Of a stretch of 36,032 nt of DNA, positions 25,225-33,906 are shown piece by piece. Positions within the stretch are counted from its first letter, which is position 1. Each line of letters begins with the position of its first letter. The stretch covers positions 1-36,032 of the forward strand of contig NZ_BAFB01000195.1 of the NCBI RefSeq assembly GCF_000248075.1. Reading direction: 5' to 3'. The translations under genes and the position numbers were made by a program. Source of the stretch: Gordonia otitidis NBRC 100426 (GTDB lineage Bacteria; Actinomycetota; Actinomycetes; Mycobacteriales; Mycobacteriaceae). The notes below the pieces were generated by a model. That model did not search any database. It had not been told where the DNA came from and saw only the letters and a list, made by a program, of their open reading frames with translations.

Positions 25225-27135
25225 ATGACCACCCTCGACTCCCACGCTGGGATGAGTTGCCCCGCCAGCTCGGCACAGATCGCTGCGCCGGCCTCCCCCG
25301 ACCCCGCCCCGGATGCCGCGGCGGCCCACGTCACCATCTCCACGCCGACCGGCCCGTTCACGGCTGTTGTCGACGACTCCGGTGCGGTTCTGGCGTCCGG
25401 CTGGACCGACGACGTCGAGTCACTGTTGCCGTCGATCCACCGAACGCTCCGCCCGGTGTCGTCGCGATGGTCCGACAGCCTCTCGACTGTGACCGACGCG
25501 GTGGAGGCCTACTACGCCGGCCAGCTCTCCGCGATCGACGCGGTGAGCGTCAGACAACGGTCGGGCCCCTACATGGAGAAGGTGTGGGAGGCGCTGCGGC
25601 AGGTCGAAGCCGGCAACCCGAGGTCCTTCGCCCAGCTCGCCGAGGCCGCAGGCCACCCGACAGCCATCCGGGCCACGGCCGCCGCATGCACGAGGAACGC
25701 CGTGACGCTCTTCGTCCCCTGTCACCGTGTACTGCGTCAGGACGGCACCGTTGCCGGCTTCCGCTACGGGAAGGCACTCAAGCAGTGGTTGCTCACCTAC
25801 GAGACGGCGGGATTCCGACATTCTGACCGCATTCGTCGCCCCAGCCGCAGTCCTCACGCACTGACCTGCGACGATGCCGTGCCCCCGAAACATGTCGGTA
25901 TCGACCGGCACCATCAGGGCATGTTGTTCGTCAGCCTCGCCCTGTTCGTTGGTCTGCTGCTCGGCGCCGTTGTGGGCTGGCTCGCCAACGCCTCCCGGTC
26001 TGCAGCCGCCGTCTCGGCCGCCCGAACCGAGGCCGACGCGCTGCGTACATCGCAGGAACTGGCGGCGCGCTCGCTGTCGGCGGCCAGCGAGGATGCGGCG
26101 CGCCGGCAGTCGACGGCGATCGGCTCCCAGGTCAACCACATCGTCGAACCACTGCGTGGCGTACTCGGTCAGTTGTCGGAGGAGCTCCGCAGGGTCGAGC
26201 ACAACAGGATCAGCGCGTACTCGGGTCTCGCCGAACAGGTCCGAGGGATGCACACCGCGTCACAGCAGCTGTCGCACGAGACCCGCGCGCTGGCCAACGC
26301 ACTGCACACGCCGCACGTGCGCGGCCGCTGGGGCGAACTCCAACTCGAGCGGGTCGTCGAGCTGGCGGGCATGAGTCAGCATTGCGACTTCAGCACCCAG
26401 GTGTCGGCCGAGTCGGAGGCTTCGGGCCAGGTGCGTCCCGACATGGTGATCCATCTGGCGGGCGATCGGAGCATCGTCGTCGACGCCAAGGTCCCGCTGC
26501 ACGCGTACCTCGCCGCCAGCGACAGCGACGACCCCGACAAGCAGGCCGCGCACCTGGACACCCATGCCCGGGCGGTCAGAACACATATCGCGCAGTTGGC
26601 GTCGAAGTCCTACTGGACCGCATTCGCGAACACCCCTGAAATGGTCGTGCTGTTCGTACCCGGTGACGCGATCCTCGACGCTGCGGTACGCGCCGACCCC
26701 GGATTGATCGAGTACGGGTTCACGCGCAATGTCGTCCTGACGACACCGACGAGCTTGATCGCACTGCTGCGCACCGTCGCACTCGGATGGCGTCACGATG
26801 CGCTCGCCGCCGATGCCGCGACCATTCGTGAGCTCGGGGTCGAACTCCATCACCGTCTCGCCTCGCTCCTCGGCCACCTCGACAAAATGGGCATCTCACT
26901 TCGCCGAGCGGTCGAGTCGTTCAACTCGACGCTCGGCGTAGTCGACAGCCGCGTCGGAGTCACGGCACGCAAGCTCGCGTCGCTCGAATCACTCGGTGTC
27001 GTCTCCGAGCCTGCACAACCGAGTTCCATCGACGTCGGGGTGCGCTCGACGCCGGGCACGGTCGGCTCGCCGTCCGATTCCACCTCGCGGATACCGGACG
27101 AACCAGACGCGCGCGCAACATCGACCTCTGGTTAA
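25225..27135 (+). CDS. Joined ORF: O6-alkylguanine-DNA methyltransferase + RmuC
   Basis: One uninterrupted frame of 636 residues. Residues 1-198 are a methylated-DNA-protein-cysteine methyltransferase (Ogt): acceptor Cys166 in VPCHRVL, then TVAGFRYGKALKQWLL, the normal C-terminal end. A linker (199-232) has no stop. Residues 233-636 are a complete RmuC: an N-terminal membrane helix (233-254), a coiled coil (about 255-330) and the conserved RGRWGELQLERVVELAGM and PDMVIHLAGDRSIVVDAKVPL blocks. RmuC is linked to recombination and strand-break processing. The ATG has AGGAG (25214-25218) 6 nt upstream. RmuC normally begins at its membrane helix, so Met233 (25921), or GTG 25879, may be a separate start. 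A true fusion, stop-less adjacency or a sequencing indel are all possible. Confidence 0.85.
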   Translation: MTTLDSHAGMSCPASSAQIAAPASPDPAPDAAAAHVTISTPTGPFTAVVDDSGAVLASGWTDDVESLLPSIHRTLRPVSSRWSDSLSTVTDAVEAYYAGQLSAIDAVSVRQRSGPYMEKVWEALRQVEAGNPRSFAQLAEAAGHPTAIRATAAACTRNAVTLFVPCHRVLRQDGTVAGFRYGKALKQWLLTYETAGFRHSDRIRRPSRSPHALTCDDAVPPKHVGIDRHHQGMLFVSLALFVGLLLGAVVGWLANASRSAAAVSAARTEADALRTSQELAARSLSAASEDAARRQSTAIGSQVNHIVEPLRGVLGQLSEELRRVEHNRISAYSGLAEQVRGMHTASQQLSHETRALANALHTPHVRGRWGELQLERVVELAGMSQHCDFSTQVSAESEASGQVRPDMVIHLAGDRSIVVDAKVPLHAYLAASDSDDPDKQAAHLDTHARAVRTHIAQLASKSYWTAFANTPEMVVLFVPGDAILDAAVRADPGLIEYGFTRNVVLTTPTSLIALLRTVALGWRHDALAADAATIRELGVELHHRLASLLGHLDKMGISLRRAVESFNSTLGVVDSRVGVTARKLASLESLGVVSEPAQPSSIDVGVRSTPGTVGSPSDSTSRIPDEPDARATSTSG

Positions 27136-27157
27136 GGGAAATCCAGGGATCACCCGG

Positions 27158-27163
27158 TACCGT
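27158..27163 (+). promoter_or_regulatory. Candidate -10 box for leaderless DUF6542 mRNA
   Basis: TACCGT fits TANNNT and ends 6 nt before GTG 27170. Confidence 0.4.
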
Positions 27164-27169
27164 CTAGGG

Positions 27170-28288
27170 GTGCCTTTCCCGCAGCGAAGCCGTTCCGCGG
27201 TGCCAGTCGACCAACAGTCGGTACTGCCCAATGTCCGGGGTATCCCCTGGTGGGGCGCCGTTCTGGTGGCTGCGATCTTCACCGCCGTCGGCGCGGTCAT
27301 CGACGCCAATCAGAACGACAGCCTGGGCTCGGTCTTCAACTTCTTCTATCTCGTCGGATGTGTCCTCGCAGTTCTCGCTGTGCGCAGGCGTGCCTTGTTC
27401 ACCGCCGTCGCCCAGCCACCGCTGATCGCATTCGGCGTGGGTGTGATCACCCTGTACGGCCTCAACGCCGACGACGCATCGGGGCTCAAGAGCCTGATCT
27501 TCAAGGTGCTCCTGCCGATCGCCAATGACTTTCCGTGGATTCTGGTCACCTTCCTCGTCACGTTGGCTCTCGGCGTCGGTCGCTGGTACACGACCCGCGG
27601 GCAGGCCGAGACCGAGTCACCGACGACCAAGCGTCGGGCCCCGCGCTCGGCCGCATCGCGCGCACCGCGGAAAGCGTCGTCGAAGACGTCCACTGCACAG
27701 CGTTCCGCCCCGAAAGATGGCGCCGCCGCACATGGTTCGGCCACAAGGAACGCCGACAGGAAGGGCAGCGCCGCAGGTTCGGCCACGAAGTCCGGGGCGA
27801 CGGGTGCGCGCCCTTCGCGTGCCACGAAGTCGCAGTCCGACAAACCCACTCGCTCGCGCAGGGCGCCCGCGCCGGCTGACGAACCCCGCACCCGTCGCGC
27901 CCCCGCGGACGATAAAGGTCGCGAACGGCCAACGCGCGAACGACCGGCTCGCGACCACCGCGGTGACATGCCGGAAGGCACGACGACCGACCGTTCCAGC
28001 CGACGAGACGATGCGCCGCAGCGGAGCCGTGAGGCTGCCGATCCCCGACGTGAGCGCCCCACCCGCGATGACGCGGCACGCCAACATCCCCCGCGCAACG
28101 CGGCGACGCAGGATCCGCGACGACGGGCCACCGCTGGCCAGGTTCAGCGGACCGCCGCGGGTGAGCGGCTCGACGGCCATACGACGGTGCACGCGTCAGC
28201 TGCCGCTGATCTCGACCGCTACGAGCCGGCAACGCGTTCCGCCGGCTCGGCCGTCTACCAGACCACCCGGGCACGCAACCAACGGTGA
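27170..28288 (+). CDS. DUF6542-like membrane protein with long basic tail
   Basis: A 372-residue protein. The first 145 residues carry four hydrophobic segments (GAVLVAAIFTAVGAVI; FNFFYLVGCVLAVLAVR; PLIAFGVGVITLYGL; FPWILVTFLVTLALGVGRWY) and resemble the actinobacterial DUF6542 domain. In mycobacteria a similar gene lies beside ychF; here it is about 5.5 kb away. From residue 150 to the end the protein is a low-complexity Arg/Ala/Ser/Pro/Thr tail, probably disordered and possibly nucleic-acid or cell-wall interacting. The GTG is 34 bp after the RmuC stop; TACCGT 6 nt upstream suggests its own leaderless promoter. Function unknown. Confidence 0.78.
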   Translation: MPFPQRSRSAVPVDQQSVLPNVRGIPWWGAVLVAAIFTAVGAVIDANQNDSLGSVFNFFYLVGCVLAVLAVRRRALFTAVAQPPLIAFGVGVITLYGLNADDASGLKSLIFKVLLPIANDFPWILVTFLVTLALGVGRWYTTRGQAETESPTTKRRAPRSAASRAPRKASSKTSTAQRSAPKDGAAAHGSATRNADRKGSAAGSATKSGATGARPSRATKSQSDKPTRSRRAPAPADEPRTRRAPADDKGRERPTRERPARDHRGDMPEGTTTDRSSRRDDAPQRSREAADPRRERPTRDDAARQHPPRNAATQDPRRRATAGQVQRTAAGERLDGHTTVHASAAADLDRYEPATRSAGSAVYQTTRARNQR

Positions 28289-28295
28289 ATTCCGG

Positions 28296-28892
28296 TTAGT
28301 GACCGCCGACGTCCTCGAGCCAGTCACCGAGTAGTCGGGCGGCGTCGTCGACCATCGACGGCCAGTCCATCGCCTTCTCGTCTGCGGTGTCGCTGACCAC
28401 CTTGACCAATCGGAATCCGACGTCGAAGGCTGCGGCGACATACGCGACCGCGCAGCCCTCCATGTCCACGAGGTCGGCGTGTGCGGCGAGCCCGGCGCGC
28501 CGTACCGGATCGGCGACGAACGTGTCGCCCGAGGCCAGCACCGAACCGTCGCCGTCTGCCACCTCCCAGCGGTCGACGATCGGGTAACCCATCGCACGCA
28601 ATTCGGGGGCGCTGATGTCGTGCTCGATGACCACCGACGGAAGGAACAGTCCGGCGTGGTGGTCGTGCAGCGCTCCTGCTGTGCCGATGTTGACGATGAG
28701 TCTCGTGGGCGGGGCCGCCGGGTCGGCGAGTGCGCGGGTCAGCGCCTCGGTGGCTCGCATTTTTCCTATTCCGGTGACGAGGAGCCGAGCGCTGTCGGGG
28801 ACATACCGCGCCTCGGCGCGGGTGGCCGAGACCACCAGGATCGACGGATCGAAGTCAGGGCTCTGCGTCGTCGAGGTCGTCGTCGAAGTCAC
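28296..28892 (-). CDS. Nucleoside phosphorylase-fold nucleosidase
   Basis: A 198-residue member of the PNP/UDP-phosphorylase superfamily, nearer to MTA/SAH nucleosidases: ILVVSATRAEARYVPDSA, LLVTGIGKMRATEALTRAL, LIVNIGTAGAL, VDMEGCAVAYVAAAFDV (substrate Glu/Met loop) and KVVSDTADEKAMDW with the catalytic Asp. It should cleave a nucleoside N-glycosidic bond; the base is not readable. GTG 28892 overlaps the fructosamine-kinase-like stop as GTGA, making it the third gene of a coupled operon. It converges with the DUF6542 gene across 7 bp. Confidence 0.88.
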   Translation of the reverse strand: MTSTTTSTTQSPDFDPSILVVSATRAEARYVPDSARLLVTGIGKMRATEALTRALADPAAPPTRLIVNIGTAGALHDHHAGLFLPSVVIEHDISAPELRAMGYPIVDRWEVADGDGSVLASGDTFVADPVRRAGLAAHADLVDMEGCAVAYVAAAFDVGFRLVKVVSDTADEKAMDWPSMVDDAARLLGDWLEDVGGH

Positions 28893-29665
28893 CAGTCGTG
28901 TCCTGCCAGTGCGAGTGTGGCCCGTGCGGCGTCGCCGAGCGCAGCCCCGTATCCAGGACCGTGCCTGACCGTGTGCACCGCGAGCGGGTGCAGCTGGTGA
29001 ACCGGAACACGCTGCTGCCATCCCGCGATCAGCGGATGCACCCGCTCATAGGACTCGACGATCCGGTCGAGGTACGGGCAACCGAAGAGGGCAAGCATTG
29101 CCAGGTCCGTCTCCCGGTGCCCGCCATGGGCGGCCGGGTCGATGAGAACCGCACCGTCGGGAGTCCAGACCACGTTGCCTCCCCAGAGGTCGCCGTGGAG
29201 ACGTGCCGGCGGTTCGCCGTCGTCGAACCTGCCCGAGGCAACGAGGTCGCAGGCGCGTCGGGTGACTTCGGCGTCGCGCGGGGTCACGTTGCCTGCATCG
29301 ACACCCGCGTCGAGGAACGGCAACACGCGTGCTGCGGCGTAGAACTGCCCCCATGTGTCGCGCGTGACGGTCGGAAGCTGCAGTTTCCCGATGAACTGTC
29401 GTCCGGTGTAACCGTCGGGTGGAGAACCGAAGTGCGCGGCACCGGAATCGTGCATATGGGCGAGCATCGCGCCGAGGTCGTCGGCTGCCGCCGTCGAGGC
29501 ACGGCCGGTCGCCAGCCGTTCGAGTTCGATCTCGTCGGTCGACACCGAGACCACGTCGACGACGCGCGCTCCGCCCTCCGCCAACCAACGCAGCGACTCG
29601 GCCTCGGCGGCGAAGAAGTCCGCGTCCGCCCCCGGCGCCGCGGTTTTGACGAAGGTGTCGGTCAC
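28889..29665 (-). CDS. Fructosamine-kinase-family phosphotransferase (copy 2)
   Basis: A 258-residue paralogue of the gene at 12393-13154. Nucleotide Lys7 is in TFVKTAAP, the catalytic loop is HGDLWGGN (157-164) and the metal Asp176 is in VLIDPAAHGGHRETDLA, followed by the shared ALFGCPYLDRI stretch. It should phosphorylate a glycated amine or similar small molecule. GTG 29665 overlaps the SDR stop as GTGA, and its own stop overlaps the nucleosidase start, so the three products are probably made in fixed proportion. That partnership hints at a ribose- or sugar-linked substrate, which is inference. Confidence 0.9.
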   Translation of the reverse strand: MTDTFVKTAAPGADADFFAAEAESLRWLAEGGARVVDVVSVSTDEIELERLATGRASTAAADDLGAMLAHMHDSGAAHFGSPPDGYTGRQFIGKLQLPTVTRDTWGQFYAAARVLPFLDAGVDAGNVTPRDAEVTRRACDLVASGRFDDGEPPARLHGDLWGGNVVWTPDGAVLIDPAAHGGHRETDLAMLALFGCPYLDRIVESYERVHPLIAGWQQRVPVHQLHPLAVHTVRHGPGYGAALGDAARATLALAGHDW

Positions 29666-30603
29666 CTGCGGTCCGCTGCAGTCCCTGACTGCGCGTTCTG
29701 TTCCGAACGCGTCTCGAGCGTCGTGCCTGCGACGCGGCCGAGGTGATCGAACTGGTTGTTGGCGACACGCATGACGATCTCGTACGGCAGTGCGAATTTG
29801 CGCGCCCACCAATACCCGAAGCGAGTGTCGAAGGAGGTGTAGACCATGTACTTGTTCTTCCGCACGCCTGCGAGGATCTTGGCCGCTGCCGATTCCGGGC
29901 TCACCGAGATCCGATGGAAACGACTGATCTGCTTGGCAACTCGTGGATCGTCGCGATCGACTCCGACGATGCTCACCGTGTTGACCAGTGGTGTGGCGAC
30001 TGCCCCGGGACAGACCAGCGAGACACCGATGCCGTGACGACGCAGATCGAACCGGAGTACATCGGACACGCCGCGGATGCCGAACTTGCTGGCGCTGTAA
30101 GCGGCGTGCCACGGTAGCGCGAGAAGTCCCGCCGCCGACGACACGTTCACCAGGTGACCGCCTTGGCCCCGTCGAACCATCTGCGGCACAAAGCATTCGA
30201 TGACGTGGATGGGACCCATCAGGTTGACGTCGACCATCGATCGCCAGTGCTTGTGCTGGAGATTCTCGACGGTGCCCCACACCGATATGCCCGCCACGTT
30301 CATCACCACGTCCATCACGCCGACCTCGGCGTCGACTTGATTCGCGAACGCAGCGACCCACTCGTAATCGGAGACGTCGCCGGCGAGGTGGAACAGCACG
30401 TCACCACCGGCAGCAGTGATCTCCGCGACCACCTCGTCGAGTGGTTCGGGATGTAGGTCGGTCAGTACGAGCGCGGCACCTTCTGCTGCGGCTGCTTCGG
30501 CAGTTGCCCGTCCGATTCCGCTCGCCGCACCGGTGATCAGCACCTTGCGACCGCGCAGCGTCGGTACCGGCGTCTTCATGACGACGAGATCGCGGATTCC
30601 CAT
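29662..30603 (-). CDS. Short-chain dehydrogenase/reductase
   Basis: A 313-residue classical SDR. The cofactor motif TGAASGIG is at 24-31, NVAG at 102-105, the catalytic Ser156 in NVSSAAG, and Tyr169-x-x-x-Lys173 in AAYSASK. An extended C-terminus (KNKYMVYTSFDTRFGYWWAR) resembles the membrane-associated SDRs common in mycolic-acid genera. The substrate is unknown. ATG 30603 was preferred because TAGTGT ends 8 nt upstream; the earlier GTG (30615) lies inside that box. First gene of the coupled operon SDR, fructosamine-kinase-like, nucleosidase. Confidence 0.92.
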   Translation of the reverse strand: MGIRDLVVMKTPVPTLRGRKVLITGAASGIGRATAEAAAAEGAALVLTDLHPEPLDEVVAEITAAGGDVLFHLAGDVSDYEWVAAFANQVDAEVGVMDVVMNVAGISVWGTVENLQHKHWRSMVDVNLMGPIHVIECFVPQMVRRGQGGHLVNVSSAAGLLALPWHAAYSASKFGIRGVSDVLRFDLRRHGIGVSLVCPGAVATPLVNTVSIVGVDRDDPRVAKQISRFHRISVSPESAAAKILAGVRKNKYMVYTSFDTRFGYWWARKFALPYEIVMRVANNQFDHLGRVAGTTLETRSEQNAQSGTAADRR

Positions 30604-30611
30604 GGTTTTCA

Positions 30612-30617
30612 ACACTA
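30612..30617 (-). promoter_or_regulatory. Candidate -10 box for leaderless SDR operon mRNA
   Basis: TAGTGT (minus strand) fits TANNNT and ends 8 nt before ATG 30603. Confidence 0.45.
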
Positions 30618-30677
30618 GCCGTGTGCACGTAACTCGCGGGTGCGGACCGGATTCCCGAGCGGCTGGGATTCCGCCAC

Positions 30678-31754
30678 TCAGCCGACGGGCAGCTTGCCGT
30701 CGAAGAGTCCGTAGAGGATGTCGAGCATGGCGTTGAGCACCTGGGCCGAGACGTCGGGACCCTGCGACAAGAGCAGCTGACCGATCTCCTTCGGATCACC
30801 CGACTTCAGCAGTTGCTGGACGAACGGGATGACCAGGGACAGCCCCCCGTCGGAGTTCGGTGTGCTCGTCTCCGGGGTACTCGGCGGCTTGTTGAGGGTG
30901 TCCGCCGACGGCGACACCGCACCCGGGTGCGCGTAGTTGAGGATGCCGTTGGTGATCGCCATGGCGTACTTCAACTGTCCGTCGCGACCCGCGAGCGCTG
31001 CAGCTTCGGCGGGATTCGACAGATTGCCCATCTCGATGAACACGGCGGGAACCGTCGTGAGATTCACTGCTGCGATGTCGGATCGGGTCTGGATGCCGTT
31101 GACGACGCCCGCATAGTTCGCCGACGGGAAGCCAGCCTTGACGAAGGCGTCGCGCATGATGTTCGACGCCTTGCGTCCCTCCCCACCCTGGACCGCGTTG
31201 GCCTTCGCGTCGGGCAGCGGGAGCGTTGGCACGATCATGTGGAAGCCCTTCTTGCCCGCGTCGGCTCCCGCGGCCGTCGAGTCGGCATGCAGGCTGACGG
31301 CGACCGCGGCGCCCGACCGGCTGGCCGCGGCGGCGCGTTCGTCGACGCATCCACCCCAGCCGGTGTCGTCGGGCCTGCTCAGCACGACGCGCGCACCCTG
31401 GCTTTCCAGACCGGCTTTGACCAACTGAGAGATCTGCCAGTTGACCGTGTGCTCGGCAGCCCCGTTGACTCCGGTCGCGCCGGTGGTCTGACAGTCCTTC
31501 TTGCCACCGCGACCGTCTGGCACCTGCGCCGACAGGTTGTGGCCTGCCGAACCGCCCTGATGTCCGGGGTCGAGGAACACGGTCTTGCCTGCGAGGGTCG
31601 AGCCGGTGGCCGGCTGCGAGGACGGTGCCGTGGGTGCGGGCGCTGCTGCAGCAGTGCCGAGGCCCGTGGTCACGGCGACGGTTGCGGCAGCGGCGAAGGC
31701 AACCGCGGCGGTGGCAGCGGATACACGCGTCCGCAGGTGTCGTTTCTGGGTCAT
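30678..31754 (-). CDS. Secreted N-acetylmuramoyl-L-alanine amidase (Rv3717/Ami1-like)
   Basis: A 358-residue exported Amidase_3. A signal peptide (1-38) precedes the catalytic domain, where the zinc ligands are His65 (DPGHQGG), Glu101 (AAEHTVNW) and His156 (SLHADS), with catalytic Glu241 in FIEMGNLSN. Cys88 and Cys136 could form the disulfide seen in the mycobacterial relative. The C-terminal 90 residues are an extra, partly helical tail. It cuts the stem peptide from peptidoglycan during division or turnover. The ATG has no SD; it overlaps the stop of a short upstream leader ORF as TGATG. Confidence 0.93.
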   Translation of the reverse strand: MTQKRHLRTRVSAATAAVAFAAAATVAVTTGLGTAAAAPAPTAPSSQPATGSTLAGKTVFLDPGHQGGSAGHNLSAQVPDGRGGKKDCQTTGATGVNGAAEHTVNWQISQLVKAGLESQGARVVLSRPDDTGWGGCVDERAAAASRSGAAVAVSLHADSTAAGADAGKKGFHMIVPTLPLPDAKANAVQGGEGRKASNIMRDAFVKAGFPSANYAGVVNGIQTRSDIAAVNLTTVPAVFIEMGNLSNPAEAAALAGRDGQLKYAMAITNGILNYAHPGAVSPSADTLNKPPSTPETSTPNSDGGLSLVIPFVQQLLKSGDPKEIGQLLLSQGPDVSAQVLNAMLDILYGLFDGKLPVG

Positions 31755-31795
31755 CACGGTTTCGGGCGCGCAGGATCGGTGTTCACCGAGCGCAC
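31754..31795 (-). CDS. Short SD-led leader ORF coupled to the amidase
   Basis: A 13-codon ORF starting with GTG, with AAGGAG (31805-31800) 4 nt upstream. Its TGA (31756-31754) overlaps the amidase ATG as TGATG. The amidase has no SD of its own and its frame is closed by a stop at 31799, so ribosomes probably load here. Expression is inferred. Confidence 0.5.
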   Translation of the reverse strand: MRSVNTDPARPKP

Positions 31796-31946
31796 CTCAC
31801 TCCTTCCAAGACGCAACACTAGTCACAACAGTCACAGCTTTAACAGCTAAGCAGCAGAGTGCGCAATGCGGAAATCAGTGACCTGGGACGACGGGATTCG
31901 TTAGGCAGCTGTGACGTGACCGCAATCGGCGGCAGGCTCGGACCGT

Positions 31947-33042
31947 TCAGCCCGCATCGGGTAGATATCGGGTGATGTGCAGGATGCCGAACTCGTCGTC
32001 GAGGGTCTCCGGCGTGGCCAGGACCTCGGCGAGTGCCCGATCGGCCACGGCGGGGTCCATGTCCGATCCGATGGCGACGATCCGGGTGCGGGGTTCCTCT
32101 CCCGCCCAGCCGCTACGGGAGACCCGGACGAAACCACCGACGCCGTGCACGACATACCGATCTCGGTTATCCGGGTAGGTCGAAACGCACCACACCCTTG
32201 ATGCGGTAGCAGCCGACGGGCGGGTCGCGGAGCAACGCGGCGAGACGACGAGGATCGACCGGGTCGGGCGTGTCGAGCTCGACGGAACTGTAGGCGTCGT
32301 GGAGATGACCGTGCGGTCCGTGGTCGCTGACTCCGTGGTCGTGGGTGTCTCGTGCAACCTCGGAGATCATCAGGTCGTCGAGGGTGAGCTGGCGCGGCGT
32401 CGAGACGTCCTCGGGTGGTCGGACCAGTCGATCGAACAGCAACTCCGGTTCGACCTCGCCTTCGGCGACGGCGATGGCCGGTGCTGACGGATTCACCTGC
32501 CGAACCGTGGCGAGCAGATCCGGGAGCCTGTCAGCGTCGACGAGGTCGCTCTTGTTGACGACGACGAGGTCGGCGATCGCGATATGTGAGTCCACCTCGG
32601 GGTGTTTGGCACGCAGAGCGGCGAACCCTGCGGCATCGATCACGTAGACGAGTCCGCCGTAGCGCAACCCCGGGTCGGGAATACCGGTGACGAGGCGGAC
32701 AAGCGATTTCGGCTCGGCGATCCCGCTCGCCTCGATCACGATCGCATCGAGCCCCGCTTCCGGTCGCGCCAGGGCAGCAAGCGCCGCATCGAGCCCGTCC
32801 CGATCGACCGAGCAACACATGCAGCCGTTGGTCAACGTCACCGCACCATCGGCCTGCCCCGCCACCAGGAGCGCGTCGATGTTGATGGCGCCGAAGTCGT
32901 TGACCAGGACACCGAGGCGTGCACGGTCACCCGCTCCCCCGGTGCGGAGGAGGTGGTTGAGGACTGTCGTCTTGCCCGCGCCGAGGAATCCGGCGAGGAC
33001 CACGACAGGGACCGGTTCGTCACTCACGTGGGCGGGAGTCAT
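31947..33042 (-). pseudogene. CobW/COG0523 metallochaperone GTPase, frameshifted
   Basis: The main frame encodes a COG0523 GTPase: Walker A GFLGAGKTT (18-26), the metal-binding Cys74-Met-Cys76-Cys77 (GCMCC), EASGIAEP, NKSD, and a His-rich stretch (HDHGVSDHGPHGHLHD). These proteins deliver zinc or cobalt to client enzymes. The frame stops at 32167 after RIKGVVRFDLPG. The CobW C-terminal domain continues in another frame as YPDNRDRYVVHGVGGFVRV down to 31947. Removing one C at 32178-32179 restores FDYPDNRD. The start ATG overlaps the trhO stop as ATGA. Sequencing error or genuine loss of the last 75 residues cannot be told apart here. Confidence 0.88.
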
Positions 33043-33905
33043 GCGCGGGCGCCGGAGAGCCCGTCGAAGCAGTCGGGGCAGATCACCGCGAGTTCGCGGC
33101 CCTGTCGGTCGGGGTAGTTCTCGACGTTGCTCGTCGCCGCGCCACATTCACCACAGCGACCGAGCACCGCAGCGTCGTCGGAGAAGTTCACCGTCATCCG
33201 CTTGTCGAAGACGTAGAGCGAGCCTTCCCACAGACCGTCGTCGGCGAACTGCTCGCCGTAGCGGACGATGCCCCCGTCGAGTTGATAGACCTCGGAGAAG
33301 CCGCGCTTGCGCATCAACATCGAGAGCACCTCGCATCGCACGCCACCCGTGCAGTAGGTGACGACGGGGCGGTCTTTGAGGTGATCGAACGCGCCGCTGT
33401 CGAGTAGTGGCACGAAATCACGCGTGGTCTCGACATCAGGGACGACAGCGCCGGCGAATCGGCCGATCTGCGCCTCGATCTGGTTGCGTCCGTCGAAGAA
33501 CACGACGTCGTCGCCGCGTTCGGATACCAGACGGTGTACACCGTCAGGGTCGAGTCGCTCGCCCCCTCCGATGACGCCATCCGAGTCGACGTCGAGTTCG
33601 TCCGGCGCGCCGAACGTCACGATCTCGGGCCGTACGCGCACGACGAGCTTCGGGAAGTCGTCGCCCAGGCCGCCGGACCATTTGATGTCGACATCGCGAA
33701 ATGCGGGGTACTCCCGCAACTTCCTGACGTAGCGTTTGACGCTGTCGAGTTCGCCGCCGACGGTGCCATTGATACCGTGCGGGGACACGATGATTCTTCC
33801 GCGAAGACCAAGCGATTCACACACGGTCATTTGCCACAGGCGTATCGCGTCAGGGTCCGGAAGCGGCGTGAATACGTAGAACAACACGATCTTGGGGGTC
33901 GACAC
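33039..33905 (-). CDS. trhO: tRNA uridine-34 hydroxylase TrhO (rhodanese-type)
   Basis: A 288-residue YceA/TrhO protein. An N-terminal acylphosphatase-like domain ([30 protein letters not shown]) is followed by a rhodanese domain whose active-site Cys185 lies in [12 protein letters not shown]-terminal zinc site is formed by Cys251, Cys254, Cys276 and Cys279. In E. coli TrhO makes 5-hydroxyuridine at the tRNA wobble position. The GTG start has TACCCT 6 nt upstream and no SD, so the mRNA is probably leaderless; the start lies one base from the divergent lipoprotein start. The downstream CobW gene is coupled by ATGA. Confidence 0.93.
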   Translation of the reverse strand: MSTPKIVLFYVFTPLPDPDAIRLWQMTVCESLGLRGRIIVSPHGINGTVGGELDSVKRYVRKLREYPAFRDVDIKWSGGLGDDFPKLVVRVRPEIVTFGAPDELDVDSDGVIGGGERLDPDGVHRLVSERGDDVVFFDGRNQIEAQIGRFAGAVVPDVETTRDFVPLLDSGAFDHLKDRPVVTYCTGGVRCEVLSMLMRKRGFSEVYQLDGGIVRYGEQFADDGLWEGSLYVFDKRMTVNFSDDAAVLGRCGECGAATSNVENYPDRQGRELAVICPDCFDGLSGARA

Positions 33906-33906
33906 A

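Noticed and set aside
25879..27135. Separate rmuC gene starting at GTG 25879 or ATG 25921
   Set aside because: Kept as an alternative within the joined ORF, because neither codon has a good SD and no stop separates it from the ogt part.
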